A stretch of 64,000 nt of DNA from Paenibacillus etheri (GCF_001012825.1 NZ_LCZJ02000036.1:1-64000), one strand, 5' to 3'. Positions 1-8,160 are shown, counted from the stretch's first letter. Notes: generated by a model from the sequence alone, not told the origin. Translations and numbers: made by a program.

Positions 1-175
1 AGCGATATGCTCATTTTGAAACATCTGACGAGAAAATTAATTCTCACGATGAAATTTCAAAAGCGTAAAATACGCTGTGAAACTCATCAGTTTTGGATCT
101 CACTTTCGTGATTTCCCACTCACTCGTTGTTCAGTTTTCAAAGATCAATGTCTCTCATTTCATCGTCGTTGTTTG
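1..175 (-). promoter_or_regulatory. 16S rRNA operon leader (gene beyond left edge)
   Basis: Read on the minus strand, this stretch contains the block ATCTTTGAAAACTGAACA, which in Bacillales lies just ahead of 16S and 23S rRNA genes (boxA-like processing and antitermination leader). With a promoter directly upstream at 193-222, it is best read as the 5' leader of a leftward rRNA operon whose 16S gene starts outside the window. A role in rRNA processing is family knowledge; the 16S gene itself is not visible. Confidence 0.7.
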
Positions 176-192
176 TCAGCGGCGACCTTTAT

Positions 193-222
193 AATATATC
201 ACAGTGTTTCGTTGTTTGGCAA
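193..222 (-). promoter_or_regulatory. Candidate sigma-A promoter of the rRNA operon
   Basis: On the minus strand a -35 box TTGCCA (217-222) is followed after 18 nt by TATATT (193-198) in an AT-rich context. It sits upstream of the rRNA leader and would fire leftward out of the window. Growth-rate control is expected for rRNA promoters but cannot be seen here. Confidence 0.55.
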
Positions 223-284
223 GTCTTTTTTTTGAAAAAGTTATTTTCAATTTTTCTTGCCTTCCGCTTTCCTTTTACACAAGC

Positions 285-326
285 AAAAGGAGCGCGAGAT
301 ATAATTTATCACGAGCACTCCTTTTT
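285..326. terminator. Hairpin terminator downstream of the 390-620 gene
   Basis: An imperfect inverted repeat pairs AAAAGGAG(T)GC with GC(G)CTCCTTTT around an AT-rich loop. It lies between the minus-strand gene ending at 390 and the rRNA promoter, and would insulate the two. The T-run is clearer in the plus-strand reading, so it may act in both directions. Confidence 0.5.
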
Positions 327-389
327 AGTCAAGCTATTTTATTAAAAAATCTTAAATTCATATAAGACTCTTGCATTTACCGCCTATCC

Positions 390-620
390 TTAGTGTTTAT
401 ACTGAGAAGAACGTCCACCCCACGCATACTTGGAAAGCTCTTTCTGAGGAGCAAAACGAGCATACATACGAAATACAGTCTTATATCTATTGGCGATGGC
501 ATGTCTGATATTTTGGTCCAAGCGCTGATCGCTCAAATCTAACAGCATCTCATCAAGTTCTTTCCGCAAAACATAATCCAGTTCCTTGCATTCTTTTTCG
601 TTAAACAACATTCCCAACAT
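390..620 (-). CDS. Small hypothetical protein
   Basis: A 76-residue soluble protein rich in charged helix-forming residues (ELDYVLRKELDEMLLDL), with no signal peptide, membrane segment or cysteine pair. I do not recognise the family. An ATG at 638 is possible, but AAGGAGG lies just downstream of it and 8 nt before the ATG at 620, so 620 is chosen. The gene sits alone between the rRNA promoter and the sporulation block, with hairpins on either side. Coding is supported by the ribosome-binding site and a stable amphipathic composition; the function is unknown. Confidence 0.6.
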   Translation of the reverse strand: MLGMLFNEKECKELDYVLRKELDEMLLDLSDQRLDQNIRHAIANRYKTVFRMYARFAPQKELSKYAWGGRSSQYKH

Positions 621-761
621 ATGCTTGGCCTCCTTCATGAAGTTGCAAGTAACACATTCACTTAAACCAAAAACCCCTTGTACATAATTAGTTAGTCCAT
701 CTCATGGAGAAAGCTGCCTGAAGGTCCTCTTACACTAGATTAACCGGAGTCCTCTTTTTAT

Positions 762-793
762 AACCATAATTATTAAAAATTCCCTTTATGGTT
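762..793 (-). terminator. Hairpin after the SpoIIM-family gene
   Basis: AACCATAA pairs perfectly with TTATGGTT (8 bp) and is followed on the minus strand by an A/T-rich tail. It lies 80 nt beyond the stop of the gene ending at 873 and is the only plausible terminator in the 621-872 gap, which otherwise shows nothing recognisable. Confidence 0.4.
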
Positions 794-872
794 TCGTCAC
801 GATTATATACTTCTGACCTTTAGGCAATCCTTGGATGAATAGCTTTAATGTTATGCTCCATTCTCGGAAGTT

Positions 873-1484
873 TTATGATAATAGAGAAAAAGTTATTGTG
901 CTTTCAATGATGGCTGCAATAAATAACAGGATTACAGTCCAAATAGATGCTGTAAGTGTTTGACGCATAAACGAAGACCAATCAACACCTCTGTTCACTT
1001 TTTTAGTGGATGAGCTAAATATACTTGCAAGTACCTTCCCGCCGAACTGCAGTCCAAATGCACAAGCAATAATGATCGCTGGAATCTCTATAATCCCATG
1101 TGGCAGCAGTCCTTTTACTATTAGTTCGAACAAATCCTGTCCTTGCAGTGCTGATAAATGAATCAGGTAACCGATAACCGCTCCGTTAATAAATAAGAAT
1201 ATGGCTGGCAGTATACCGAACAACGCCCCTAAAAATATGATAAGAACACCCTTGATGCTGTTATTCAAAAATATAAATACAAAGAAGCTCCATTGCGGAT
1301 TTGAAGAATCTCTAAGGTTGCCACTGATTTCACTGAGCCCCTCTAATTGCTGAACCAATAGCTTTTCCAGACTGCTAGTAGCTACCCACCCTATAACCGC
1401 TCCTACTGCGAAGAGCAGACAAGATAGCAATAAAGCCTTCCGGATCGTTTTTAGATCTTTAACAAACGTGAAGAACGACAACAT
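873..1484 (-). CDS. SpoIIM/DUF95-family membrane protein
   Basis: A 203-residue integral membrane protein of the stage II sporulation protein M (DUF95) family. Hydrophobic segments lie near residues 14-34, 70-115 (two or three passes), 125-145 and 178-200. The central LPHGIIEIPAIIIACAFGL stretch is typical of DUF95. B. subtilis SpoIIM works with SpoIID and SpoIIP in forespore engulfment; this gene may be a paralogue rather than the orthologue. The start is placed at 1484 because CAGGAGGG lies 6 nt upstream; upstream in-frame codons lack a site. It diverges from pdaB, which supports a sporulation link, but that role is inferred. Confidence 0.8.
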   Translation of the reverse strand: MLSFFTFVKDLKTIRKALLLSCLLFAVGAVIGWVATSSLEKLLVQQLEGLSEISGNLRDSSNPQWSFFVFIFLNNSIKGVLIIFLGALFGILPAIFLFINGAVIGYLIHLSALQGQDLFELIVKGLLPHGIIEIPAIIIACAFGLQFGGKVLASIFSSSTKKVNRGVDWSSFMRQTLTASIWTVILLFIAAIIESTITFSLLS

Positions 1485-1520
1485 AAATACCCTCCTGAAA
1501 TTGTGATCTCTGTTTCTTAG

Positions 1521-1549
1521 GTCATAACCGTGCGGTACGAGCATACATT
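1521..1549 (+). promoter_or_regulatory. Sigma-E-like promoter of pdaB
   Basis: GTCATAA (1521-1527), 14 nt, then CATACATT (1542-1549). The -10 matches the sigma-E form CATACAnT exactly and the -35 matches partly. B. subtilis pdaB is reported to be sigma-E dependent, which fits, but no transcript data are available here. Confidence 0.5.
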
Positions 1550-1592
1550 TAGAACAAACAAGCATTTCGCATGGGAGAGGAGCGCTGTCATT

Positions 1593-2396
1593 ATGAATTC
1601 TTTTTATGTATTCAGCGGCAAAAAGATTAAACGATTCATCTATATCTTCGCCGCTGTGCTTCTTGCTGCTGGAGTTGTCTATGTCGAGAGGGGAAACATA
1701 ACCGTTTTTTCTGAATCCGGACCTTCCGCGATCTACAGTGTACCAACAGAGAAGAAGCTGATTGCCCTGACCTTCGATATTAGCTGGGGGGAGAAAAGAC
1801 CCGAACCGATTTTGAAGGTACTCGAAGACAAGAAAGTGGACAAAGCCACCTTCTTCCTATCGTCACCATGGAGTAAGACTCATCCAGACATTGTAACCAA
1901 CATCAAGAATGCAGGTTTTGAAATTGGAAGTCATGGTCATAAACACGTCAATTACAGCACATTAAGCAACGAAGAAATTCGCACACAGATCTCAACGGCT
2001 CACACCGTTCTTACCGAATTAACCGGCACTGAACCCAATTTGATTCGTATGCCTAATGGAGATTTTGATAAAAGAGTCCTTCAGGTTGCCAACGATCTCG
2101 GTTACAAGGTCATTCAATGGGATACAGACTCCCTAGACTGGAAGAACATTGGCGTAGACAATATCGTGAAGCGTGTAACAACAAAAGCGCATCCAGGTGA
2201 TATCGTCCTTCTACATGCCAGTGATTCCTGCAAACAAACACATGAAGCACTTCCACTCATTATCGACGAGCTCCGCAGACAAGGTTATGAATTCGTTACC
2301 GTCTCTGAGCTGATTAGTCAAAGCAACACCGAAGGTAAAGAAGTCCGCGACTCAGCTTCACTTAGTAATGCCTTAGAGGACGCGGCTGGACTGTAA
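1593..2396 (+). CDS. pdaB: PdaB-type polysaccharide deacetylase (spore cortex)
   Basis: A 267-residue membrane-anchored carbohydrate esterase family 4 protein. Residues 14-31 form an N-terminal membrane anchor. The NodB domain begins with ALTFDISWG (Asp62), and SHGHKH carries His114 and His118. The TFDISWG form, in place of TFDDGP, is typical of the PdaB subgroup, which is needed to maintain spores after cortex formation. The start at 1593 is preceded by GGAGAGGAG. An upstream in-frame ATG at 1530 overlaps the promoter-like sequence and is rejected. Position beside an rRNA operon matches pdaB (ybaN) of B. subtilis. It is one of only two plus-strand genes. Confidence 0.9.
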   Translation: MNSFYVFSGKKIKRFIYIFAAVLLAAGVVYVERGNITVFSESGPSAIYSVPTEKKLIALTFDISWGEKRPEPILKVLEDKKVDKATFFLSSPWSKTHPDIVTNIKNAGFEIGSHGHKHVNYSTLSNEEIRTQISTAHTVLTELTGTEPNLIRMPNGDFDKRVLQVANDLGYKVIQWDTDSLDWKNIGVDNIVKRVTTKAHPGDIVLLHASDSCKQTHEALPLIIDELRRQGYEFVTVSELISQSNTEGKEVRDSASLSNALEDAAGL

Positions 2397-2445
2397 AGTA
2401 CTTTTCAATCTCTGGTGCCGTAATGATATTGATCTGCCCAAAGGA

Positions 2446-3267
2446 TTAATGACGTGGAGAAATGAGTTCCGATATGTCGGGTGTGGGGGTATTCAGCTTC
2501 GGATAGCTCAGATCCAGACTCTCCAGTGTCTTTACTACGATGGATAAGGTCAAATAGTTGCGGTACCATTGATGATTAGCGGGTATCCAGTACCATGGTG
2601 CTTTATCTATGCTAGTTTCCTTAAAAACATCTTCATATGCTCCTTGGTAATCATCCCAATACTCCCGCTCCTGGAGATCACTTGCATCAAATTTCCAGTG
2701 TTTTTTAGGATCTTCAAGCCGTTCCTTGATTTTCTTTAACTGCTTCTCTTTAGAAATGTGCAGAAAAAGCTTGATAATTGTCGTCCCCTCTTCCACCAGC
2801 ATTTCCTCGAACTGCCGTATGTAACGAAAGCGCCGCTTTAAGTCGTCCTTTTTCAACCCTCCATGTACCCGTGGTACCAATACATCTTCATATTGTGAAC
2901 GATTAAATGCTGAGATATAGCCCTTAGGGGGTGTCTTCTGATGTACCCTCCATAAAAAATCGTGAGCCTCTTCCTCAAGAGATGGTTTCTTGAAGCTGGT
3001 AACAATGAATCCTTGTGGATTGATGCCTGAAAAAATATGCTTAACCGTTCCATCCTTACCGCTGGAATCCATTCCTTGCAGAATAACAAGCAGCGAATGC
3101 TTTTTCTGAGCAAACAAAATATCTTGTAGCTCTGCCAAACGTGCTTTAAGCTCTTCTGTTTTGGCTTCTACTTCTTTTTTTGATTTAAAAACACCTGTAT
3201 CGTCCGGATCCAGCTTGTTAAGCCGGATTTCTTTTGTGTCTTTTATCATATAGCGCTTGATGTCCAT
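2446..3267 (-). CDS. PPK2-family polyphosphate kinase / phosphotransferase
   Basis: A 273-residue polyphosphate kinase 2 family protein that transfers phosphate between polyphosphate and nucleotides. Residues 65-73 carry the Walker A-like GMDSSGKDG, followed by FNRSQYEDV (121-129), the family's second phosphate-site motif, and an arginine/lysine-rich lid. The conserved PWYWIPAN block near the C-terminus supports a one-domain enzyme. Whether it favours AMP, ADP or GDP cannot be told. AGGAGGGG sits 5 nt before the ATG at 3267. The gene lies between kbaA and pdaB, where B. subtilis has none, so it looks like a lineage insertion. Confidence 0.88.
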   Translation of the reverse strand: MDIKRYMIKDTKEIRLNKLDPDDTGVFKSKKEVEAKTEELKARLAELQDILFAQKKHSLLVILQGMDSSGKDGTVKHIFSGINPQGFIVTSFKKPSLEEEAHDFLWRVHQKTPPKGYISAFNRSQYEDVLVPRVHGGLKKDDLKRRFRYIRQFEEMLVEEGTTIIKLFLHISKEKQLKKIKERLEDPKKHWKFDASDLQEREYWDDYQGAYEDVFKETSIDKAPWYWIPANHQWYRNYLTLSIVVKTLESLDLSYPKLNTPTPDISELISPRH

Positions 3268-3283
3268 ATATTCCCCTCCTAAA

Positions 3284-3360
3284 AGTTTTGTGAGCGGTGC
3301 TACACCTGTATTACTACGTACAAAACTCGCATCGGAAGCATACACTTAGTTTTGTGAGCG
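3284..3360. repeat. Pair of 13-bp direct repeats upstream of the PPK2 gene
   Basis: The plus-strand sequence AGTTTTGTGAGCG occurs at 3284-3296 and again at 3348-3360, with a related inverted half (ACAAAACTCGC) at 3320-3330. All lie within the leader or promoter region of the PPK2 gene. They could be binding sites for a regulator or the trace of a small duplication; neither can be decided from sequence alone. Confidence 0.5.
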
Positions 3361-3420
3361 TATCGTTCTTTAAGATTAACCTTCACAATCTGATTTTAAT
3401 CGTTTAGATACAGCCAGAGC

Positions 3421-3456
3421 AGAAAACCCCGTCTTCTGAAATCAGAGCACGGGGTT
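3421..3456 (-). terminator. Terminator of kbaA
   Basis: On the minus strand AACCCCG pairs with CGGGGTT, with an inner TCTGA/TCAGA stem, followed by TTTTCT. It begins 26 nt after the kbaA stop and separates kbaA from the PPK2 gene. Confidence 0.75.
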
Positions 3457-3481
3457 CATTGTTTAGTGCCTTCCCCATTCA

Positions 3482-4072
3482 TTATCCGGCAGCCGGCCTC
3501 AGAATACGGTGAAGCATCAAAATTTGGAATGCATTACAAGCGATAAGCGGAACAACAATAAATACCGTCGCACTATCAACACCTATACGGAGCACGCCGA
3601 TAACTTCCACAATTGAAATAGCTGTCATAAAAAAGAGGGTTGGAATCAAAGCTGAGATGTTTGTACTTTTCACCTTGAAATAAGACACAATAATAGCTGC
3701 TAGCAAAATAACGATTCCTAATATTAGATCAGACATAACATTTCTTTCCCCGCCAACGACGGTACGCAAAAAAATCAGTTCAAGCAATGCGAGCACAGAA
3801 AGCACTAGTTGTATGTATTTCCAAACCTTTTGTGGAAAAACGCCGTTACCCATATAATTCAAAATCAAATAGGCAAAAAAACCAAGTTGCGAATAAACGC
3901 TTACAAGCATACCGTAGCCAAGCAGAATCAGCGGGTATAAAAAGAAATCCCCGACACTTTTGAAATCAATCTTACCGTTTACGAATTGCAGTGCCAGACC
4001 AGCGATTACAGCCCCACCCGCTCCTATAAGGAGGGTAGTCCAAAATAAATGAAACCATTTTTTTATACTCAG
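3482..4072 (-). CDS. kbaA: KbaA, KinB signalling activator (apparent CTG start)
   Basis: KbaA is a membrane protein needed for activity of sensor kinase KinB, which feeds the Spo0A phosphorelay. The first ATG in this frame (3910) has no ribosome-binding site and would remove the first membrane helices. Reading the frame upstream adds 54 codons (SIKKWFHLFWTTLLIGAG and more) up to a CTG at 4072-4070. That CTG has AGGAGGTG 6 nt before it and an in-frame TAG just upstream, with no ATG, GTG or TTG between 4072 and 3910. The resulting 196 residues with six or so hydrophobic segments match the usual KbaA size of about 198. Its place between gerD and pdaB matches B. subtilis. Confidence 0.82.
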   Translation of the reverse strand: MSIKKWFHLFWTTLLIGAGGAVIAGLALQFVNGKIDFKSVGDFFLYPLILLGYGMLVSVYSQLGFFAYLILNYMGNGVFPQKVWKYIQLVLSVLALLELIFLRTVVGGERNVMSDLILGIVILLAAIIVSYFKVKSTNISALIPTLFFMTAISIVEVIGVLRIGVDSATVFIVVPLIACNAFQILMLHRILRPAAG

Positions 4073-4098
4073 CTAATTCACCTCCTCTTGTCAGATTT

Positions 4099-4107
4099 AT
4101 TTTACCA
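4099..4107 (-). promoter_or_regulatory. Extended -10 promoter candidate for kbaA
   Basis: The minus strand reads TGGTAAAAT, an extended -10 (TGn plus TAAAAT), 26 nt before the CTG start of kbaA. No good -35 is seen. Weak but the only candidate in the 129-nt divergent gap with gerD. Confidence 0.35.
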
Positions 4108-4138
4108 AGGATACCGACAAAACACCATTACACCTACA

Positions 4139-4167
4139 ACATAAATGTGCTCTAATGCGGCATAATA
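4139..4167 (+). promoter_or_regulatory. Sigma-G-like promoter of gerD
   Basis: ACATA (4139-4143), 17 nt, CATAATA (4161-4167). This matches the forespore sigma-G form (GHATR / CATnnTA) apart from the first -35 base. gerD is a known sigma-G gene in B. subtilis, which supports the call. Confidence 0.55.
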
Positions 4168-4201
4168 CATCTGGAGAATCCTATAAAGGAGGGCAGCGCC
4201 A

Positions 4202-4879
4202 ATGAAATGGAGATTTATCGGTTCTGTGGGTTTGGCATTGGGCTTTGTTATGGCTTTAACGGCTTGCGGAGGTGAACAAAGCAGTTCTTCTTCCGGACAA
4301 GGCAGTTATAAAGAAATGAAGACCATGGTTATAGATATATTGAAAAGTGAAGACGGGAAAAAAGCGGTTGAGGAATCATTATCAAGTTCCAGCTCTAGCG
4401 GCACCAGTGGAATGAGCATGAAGATGATGCCTCTTCAAACAACAGAGGAAATCAAGACTGCTGTTAAAGATACGCTCACTGCACCGGAATATCAGAAGGA
4501 AATTGAGAAAATAATGAAGGACCCCAAGTTTGCGGGCGATTTTGCTAAAGCCATTCAATCGCAAAGCAAGGAGCTACACCTTCAGCTAATTAAAGATCCC
4601 ACTTACCAGAAATCAGTCGAAGAAATTATGAAATCTCCAGAAATGATGACGATGTTTCTAAATCTCACCAAAACACCTGATTACCGAAAACAATCCATGA
4701 AGACCATGCAGGAATCCATGCAAACCCCATTATTCCGTATGGAAGTATTGAATTTACTTAAAAAAGTCGTACAAGAAGAGCTTGAACCAAAGGAGAAAAA
4801 AGAAAAAGGTAGCGAAGGTGGCGACAAACAAGAAAGCGGCGGAGGTGGCGGCGGTAGCGGCGCTGATTCAAGTTCTTAA
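4202..4879 (+). CDS. gerD: Spore germination lipoprotein GerD
   Basis: A 225-residue lipoprotein of the spore inner membrane that clusters germinant receptors into the germinosome. The signal peptide ends in a lipobox LTAC with the lipidated Cys22. The conserved core (about residues 36-195) is helical, with the pattern YKEMKTMVIDIL and repeated DPxY/TPxY segments. It differs from B. subtilis GerD (185 residues) by serine-rich insertions after the lipobox and near residue 60, and by a Gly/Ser tail after residue 205. AAGGAGGGC lies 8 nt before the start. A hairpin terminator follows at once. The position next to kbaA and salA matches B. subtilis. Confidence 0.9.
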   Translation: MKWRFIGSVGLALGFVMALTACGGEQSSSSSGQGSYKEMKTMVIDILKSEDGKKAVEESLSSSSSSGTSGMSMKMMPLQTTEEIKTAVKDTLTAPEYQKEIEKIMKDPKFAGDFAKAIQSQSKELHLQLIKDPTYQKSVEEIMKSPEMMTMFLNLTKTPDYRKQSMKTMQESMQTPLFRMEVLNLLKKVVQEELEPKEKKEKGSEGGDKQESGGGGGGSGADSSS

Positions 4880-4924
4880 AAAAGAGGCCTTATCCCACTA
4901 ATAAAGTGTGGGACGGCCTCTTTT
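4880..4924. terminator. Bidirectional terminator between gerD and salA
   Basis: AAAGAGGCC and GGCCTCTTT form a strong stem with an inner TCCCAC/GTGGGA pairing and T-runs in both orientations. It separates the convergent gerD(+) and salA(-) genes. Confidence 0.85.
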
Positions 4925-4937
4925 TCATGCATAATAG

Positions 4938-6044
4938 TTAGTACTCAAGCTCATATTTGGCAATAAGTTTATCAGCGATTTCTGCAAACAATTGTCCTGT
5001 TGGTGTTTCTTCTTTGTATACAGAAGGTGAAAAATCGGGTTCAGAAATATGGTTGTCCGGTGCACCCAGCGGCACTTGAGCAAGCAGCTCCGTATGAAGC
5101 GTCTCGGCAAGTCTTGCTCCTCCGCCTCTACCAAAGATATAATCTCTCTTCCCACAGTCAGTGCACTCATAATAAGCCATATTCTCAATGACTCCAATAA
5201 TCTCATGATCTGTCTGTAGAGCCATAGAGCCCGCTCTAGCCGCCACAAACGCCGCGGTAGCATGAGGTGTCGTTACTATGATCTCTTTGCTGTGAGGCAG
5301 CATCTGATGCACGTCAAGCGCCACATCCCCTGTACCTGGAGGAAGATCAAGCAGCATATAATCAAGTTCACCCCAACCAACATCATTGAAGAACTGGCGA
5401 AGCATTTTACCCAGCATAGGTCCACGCCAAATAACCGGACTATTCTCACGGATAAAGAAGCCCATAGACATGACCTTCACTCCGAATCGTTCCACAGGAA
5501 TAATCGTTCCCTCTTCAACAACCGGTCCTTCTTCGATCCCCATCATATCAGGAATGCTGAAACCATAAATATCGGCATCGATAAGACCTACTTTTTTTCC
5601 TTTTCTTGCAAGGGCTACGGCCAAATTCACCGTTACAGTTGATTTACCGACTCCACCTTTGCCGCTGGCCACGGCGATAAAGTTCACACCGGAGCTCTCG
5701 CTAATTAATTCATGGTCATCAAGACCTGCAGCATGTCCTTTAAGTTTCCCTGGCTCATCAACTTCCTCAGTGCTCTCTCCGCGAAGGATAGCACGTTCAT
5801 AATCGGTTGCATCACGAAGCCGGATATGAACATTAGACGCGCCGCCCGCTTCAAGCAATTCACGAACCCGTTGTTCTAGATCCATGCGACTTTGCTCTTC
5901 AGGACTCAGACATACGATAGATAAAGAAATACGATCTTCTTTAATCATGATGTCACGAATCAGCTGTAGTTCCACAAGGCTTTTTCCAGTTTCAGAGTCT
6001 GTTAATGGCTGCAGTATTTCCTGAATTTGTTCCTTAGTCAGCAT
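4938..6044 (-). CDS. salA: Mrp/NBP35-type P-loop ATPase SalA
   Basis: A 368-residue ATPase of the Mrp/ApbC/SalA family. An N-terminal MIP18-like (DUF59) domain spans about residues 1-90, followed by a ParA-like ATPase with the deviant Walker A SGKGGVGKS at 127-135 and DLPPGTGD further on. A CTDC pair near residue 300 could hold an Fe-S cluster, as in Mrp carriers. In B. subtilis SalA also acts as a nucleotide-dependent transcription regulator (represses scoC), so either role is possible. ATG 6044 is preferred over GTG 6053 because GAGGTG, 6 nt before the ATG, overlaps that GTG. It follows cwlD, as in B. subtilis. Confidence 0.88.
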   Translation of the reverse strand: MLTKEQIQEILQPLTDSETGKSLVELQLIRDIMIKEDRISLSIVCLSPEEQSRMDLEQRVRELLEAGGASNVHIRLRDATDYERAILRGESTEEVDEPGKLKGHAAGLDDHELISESSGVNFIAVASGKGGVGKSTVTVNLAVALARKGKKVGLIDADIYGFSIPDMMGIEEGPVVEEGTIIPVERFGVKVMSMGFFIRENSPVIWRGPMLGKMLRQFFNDVGWGELDYMLLDLPPGTGDVALDVHQMLPHSKEIIVTTPHATAAFVAARAGSMALQTDHEIIGVIENMAYYECTDCGKRDYIFGRGGGARLAETLHTELLAQVPLGAPDNHISEPDFSPSVYKEETPTGQLFAEIADKLIAKYELEY

Positions 6045-6134
6045 GGAAAGCACCTCTGTTTCCTTTCCGGTTGAGAAATTCTCCGGAGTTTTTGTCTATT
6101 ATAGCATTACCTGTCTCCCCATGAGTAGTCCTGA

Positions 6135-6875
6135 CTACTCAGAGGCGTACCGAAGGATGCCACGATAAATGCTAGTCGCTACCTTGCGCTGATAGACATC
6201 ATTTCCGAGTAGAGCTGATTCCTGGGGGTGTGATAAGAAACCTACTTCTACAAGGACCGCTGGTATTTTTAATGCTTTTAGCAGATATACTGTATTCACT
6301 GTCTTCGCCACACGATCGGTATTCTCCAGTGTAGTCTTCAGCTCATTCTGCACGAACTCCGCAATGGCTTTATTATCCTTATGATTGGGATAGTAAAAGG
6401 TCTGTGCTCCACTCCAACGATTCGAAGGGACGCTGTTCATGTGAACGCTTATAAAAAGGTCTGCGCCTTTCTCTTCGATGCTTCTTACTCGTTGTTTAAG
6501 ATCTTCTGTCTTGCGCTTAGAATAGCCCTTAGTGCCTTCCAAAGCCAAATCATAATCACCCTCACGAGTCATTACTACAATAGCCCCTGCTTGCTGTAGA
6601 TAATCACGCAAATAAAGCGATACGGCGAGATTAATATCTTTCTCAATTAACCCTTCCCGGCTAACCGCTCCGCCATCAGCTCCACCATGCCCCGCATCGA
6701 GAGCAATAACTTTTCCTGATAAGGGCAGACTCCAATAATTTAGTGTTTTAGCGGTAGGCATGTCATACGCTATAATTCCGATCATTATAGCCAGCAGTGT
6801 CGCACCAAGCATACTTTTTTTGATACTGCTCCATGAAATCCAGACCGAGACTTTATTCTGCTTTCGGCCAGACAT
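6135..6875 (-). CDS. cwlD: N-acetylmuramoyl-L-alanine amidase CwlD (spore cortex)
   Basis: A 246-residue amidase_3 enzyme that, with PdaA, makes muramic-delta-lactam in spore cortex, the mark recognised by germination lytic enzymes. There is a membrane anchor at about residues 18-37, then the zinc-site motif ALDAGHGGADGG (His63), Glu79, FISVHMNSV, and a C-terminal VEVGFLSHP with the catalytic Glu. The length fits B. subtilis CwlD (237). The start at 6875 has GAGGGGGT 7 nt upstream; an upstream in-frame ATG at 6911 lacks a site. It lies between sat and salA, the B. subtilis position except that ybaJ and ybaK are replaced by sulfur genes. Confidence 0.92.
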   Translation of the reverse strand: MSGRKQNKVSVWISWSSIKKSMLGATLLAIMIGIIAYDMPTAKTLNYWSLPLSGKVIALDAGHGGADGGAVSREGLIEKDINLAVSLYLRDYLQQAGAIVVMTREGDYDLALEGTKGYSKRKTEDLKQRVRSIEEKGADLFISVHMNSVPSNRWSGAQTFYYPNHKDNKAIAEFVQNELKTTLENTDRVAKTVNTVYLLKALKIPAVLVEVGFLSHPQESALLGNDVYQRKVATSIYRGILRYASE

Positions 6876-6953
6876 AACAAAGACCCCCTCGTCCCGATAG
6901 ATAATACTCATCTATATGGGACAAGAAGGTCAAATAGTACTAGCTGTTAATGA

Positions 6954-8123
6954 TTAAGCTGTAACTTCTTGAGTCATACCTTCAATCAGAATCTGCGCAA
7001 CCTCAGGCCGCGTAAATTCTGGCGGAGGGCATTGGCCATCACGGAGCAAAGCCCGGACCTTTGTACCCGACAACGTCATGTGATCATCACTAGGATGAGG
7101 GCAAGTTTTACTTGAAGCCATATTTCCGCATTTTTTACAGAAGAAGCTATGTTCAAAAAATAATGGAATAATATCAAGCTCCTCAGCACTAAAATTCGAG
7201 AAAATTTCCTGTGCCTCGTAAGTGCCGTAGTAATCACCTACGCCAGCATGGTCACGTCCGACGATGAAATGGGTACAGCCGTAATTTTTGCGAACCATGG
7301 CATGGAAAATCGCTTCTCTAGGACCCGCATAACGCATTGCAGCCGGAAAAACACCAAGAAAGGTACGATCGTCAGGATAGTAGTTCTCCAAAAGTGCCAG
7401 ATAGCTCTTCATCCGCACATTTGCCGGTACATCATCCGACTTTGTCTCACCAACAAGTGGATTTAGGAATAGAGCGTCTACAACCTCCATAGCGCACTTT
7501 TGAATGTATTCGTGAGCTCGGTGGACCGGATTGCGTGTTTGGAAGCCTACAACCGTTCTCCAACCCTTTCCAGCAAATATCTTCCGCGTATCCGCAGGAT
7601 CAAAATAAAATTCACCAAACTTCTCTGGCTGTGGGCGGTTTAAGACTGTAATCGGTCCTCCAACATAGGTTGCTGGACGGGCCAAAAGCTTACTTACACC
7701 TGGATGTTCAAGGTCTGTTGTTTTGAAGACATTTTGTGCTTCAACCTTTTGATCAACCGTATAAATACTCTCAATATCCAATAAACCGTAAATCTCACCA
7801 TCGTCTTCACCGATTAGAGAAACTTTATCCCCAATTGATAAACCGGCAACCATGTCATCTTCTACAGCCAGCGTTATTGGAATGCTCCACACTGTGCCAT
7901 CTGCTAAACGCATGCTTTTTACTACTGAATGATAGTCTTGCTCATTTAAGAAGCCCGTTAGTGGCGAAAATGCACCTACAGCTATAAGATCCAAATCGGA
8001 TAAGGTCCAGGTATTCAAGGCAATCGCCTTGCTGTCACGTGCAAGATTTAGCAATTCTTCTCGTTCAGTACCCACTACTACACGGTTAACCAAAGCTCCG
8101 CCATGCGGACGTATTGAAGTCAT
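6954..8123 (-). CDS. sat: Sulfate adenylyltransferase (ATP sulfurylase)
   Basis: A 389-residue homo-oligomeric ATP sulfurylase making APS from sulfate and ATP. The N-terminal PUA-like domain is followed by the catalytic domain with [13 protein letters not shown], which carries the phosphate-binding Hxx[13 protein letters not shown] and a zinc-like CKKCGN...CPH site near residue 320-340 also match bacterial Sat. GGAGAG sits 6 nt before the ATG at 8123. It follows cysH after 37 nt, so the two likely form one operon supplying sulfite for cysteine synthesis. Confidence 0.95.
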   Translation of the reverse strand: MTSIRPHGGALVNRVVVGTEREELLNLARDSKAIALNTWTLSDLDLIAVGAFSPLTGFLNEQDYHSVVKSMRLADGTVWSIPITLAVEDDMVAGLSIGDKVSLIGEDDGEIYGLLDIESIYTVDQKVEAQNVFKTTDLEHPGVSKLLARPATYVGGPITVLNRPQPEKFGEFYFDPADTRKIFAGKGWRTVVGFQTRNPVHRAHEYIQKCAMEVVDALFLNPLVGETKSDDVPANVRMKSYLALLENYYPDDRTFLGVFPAAMRYAGPREAIFHAMVRKNYGCTHFIVGRDHAGVGDYYGTYEAQEIFSNFSAEELDIIPLFFEHSFFCKKCGNMASSKTCPHPSDDHMTLSGTKVRALLRDGQCPPPEFTRPEVAQILIEGMTQEVTA

Positions 8124-8160
8124 CTTAGTCTCTCCTTCTATGTTCCCACAGGGATATGTC

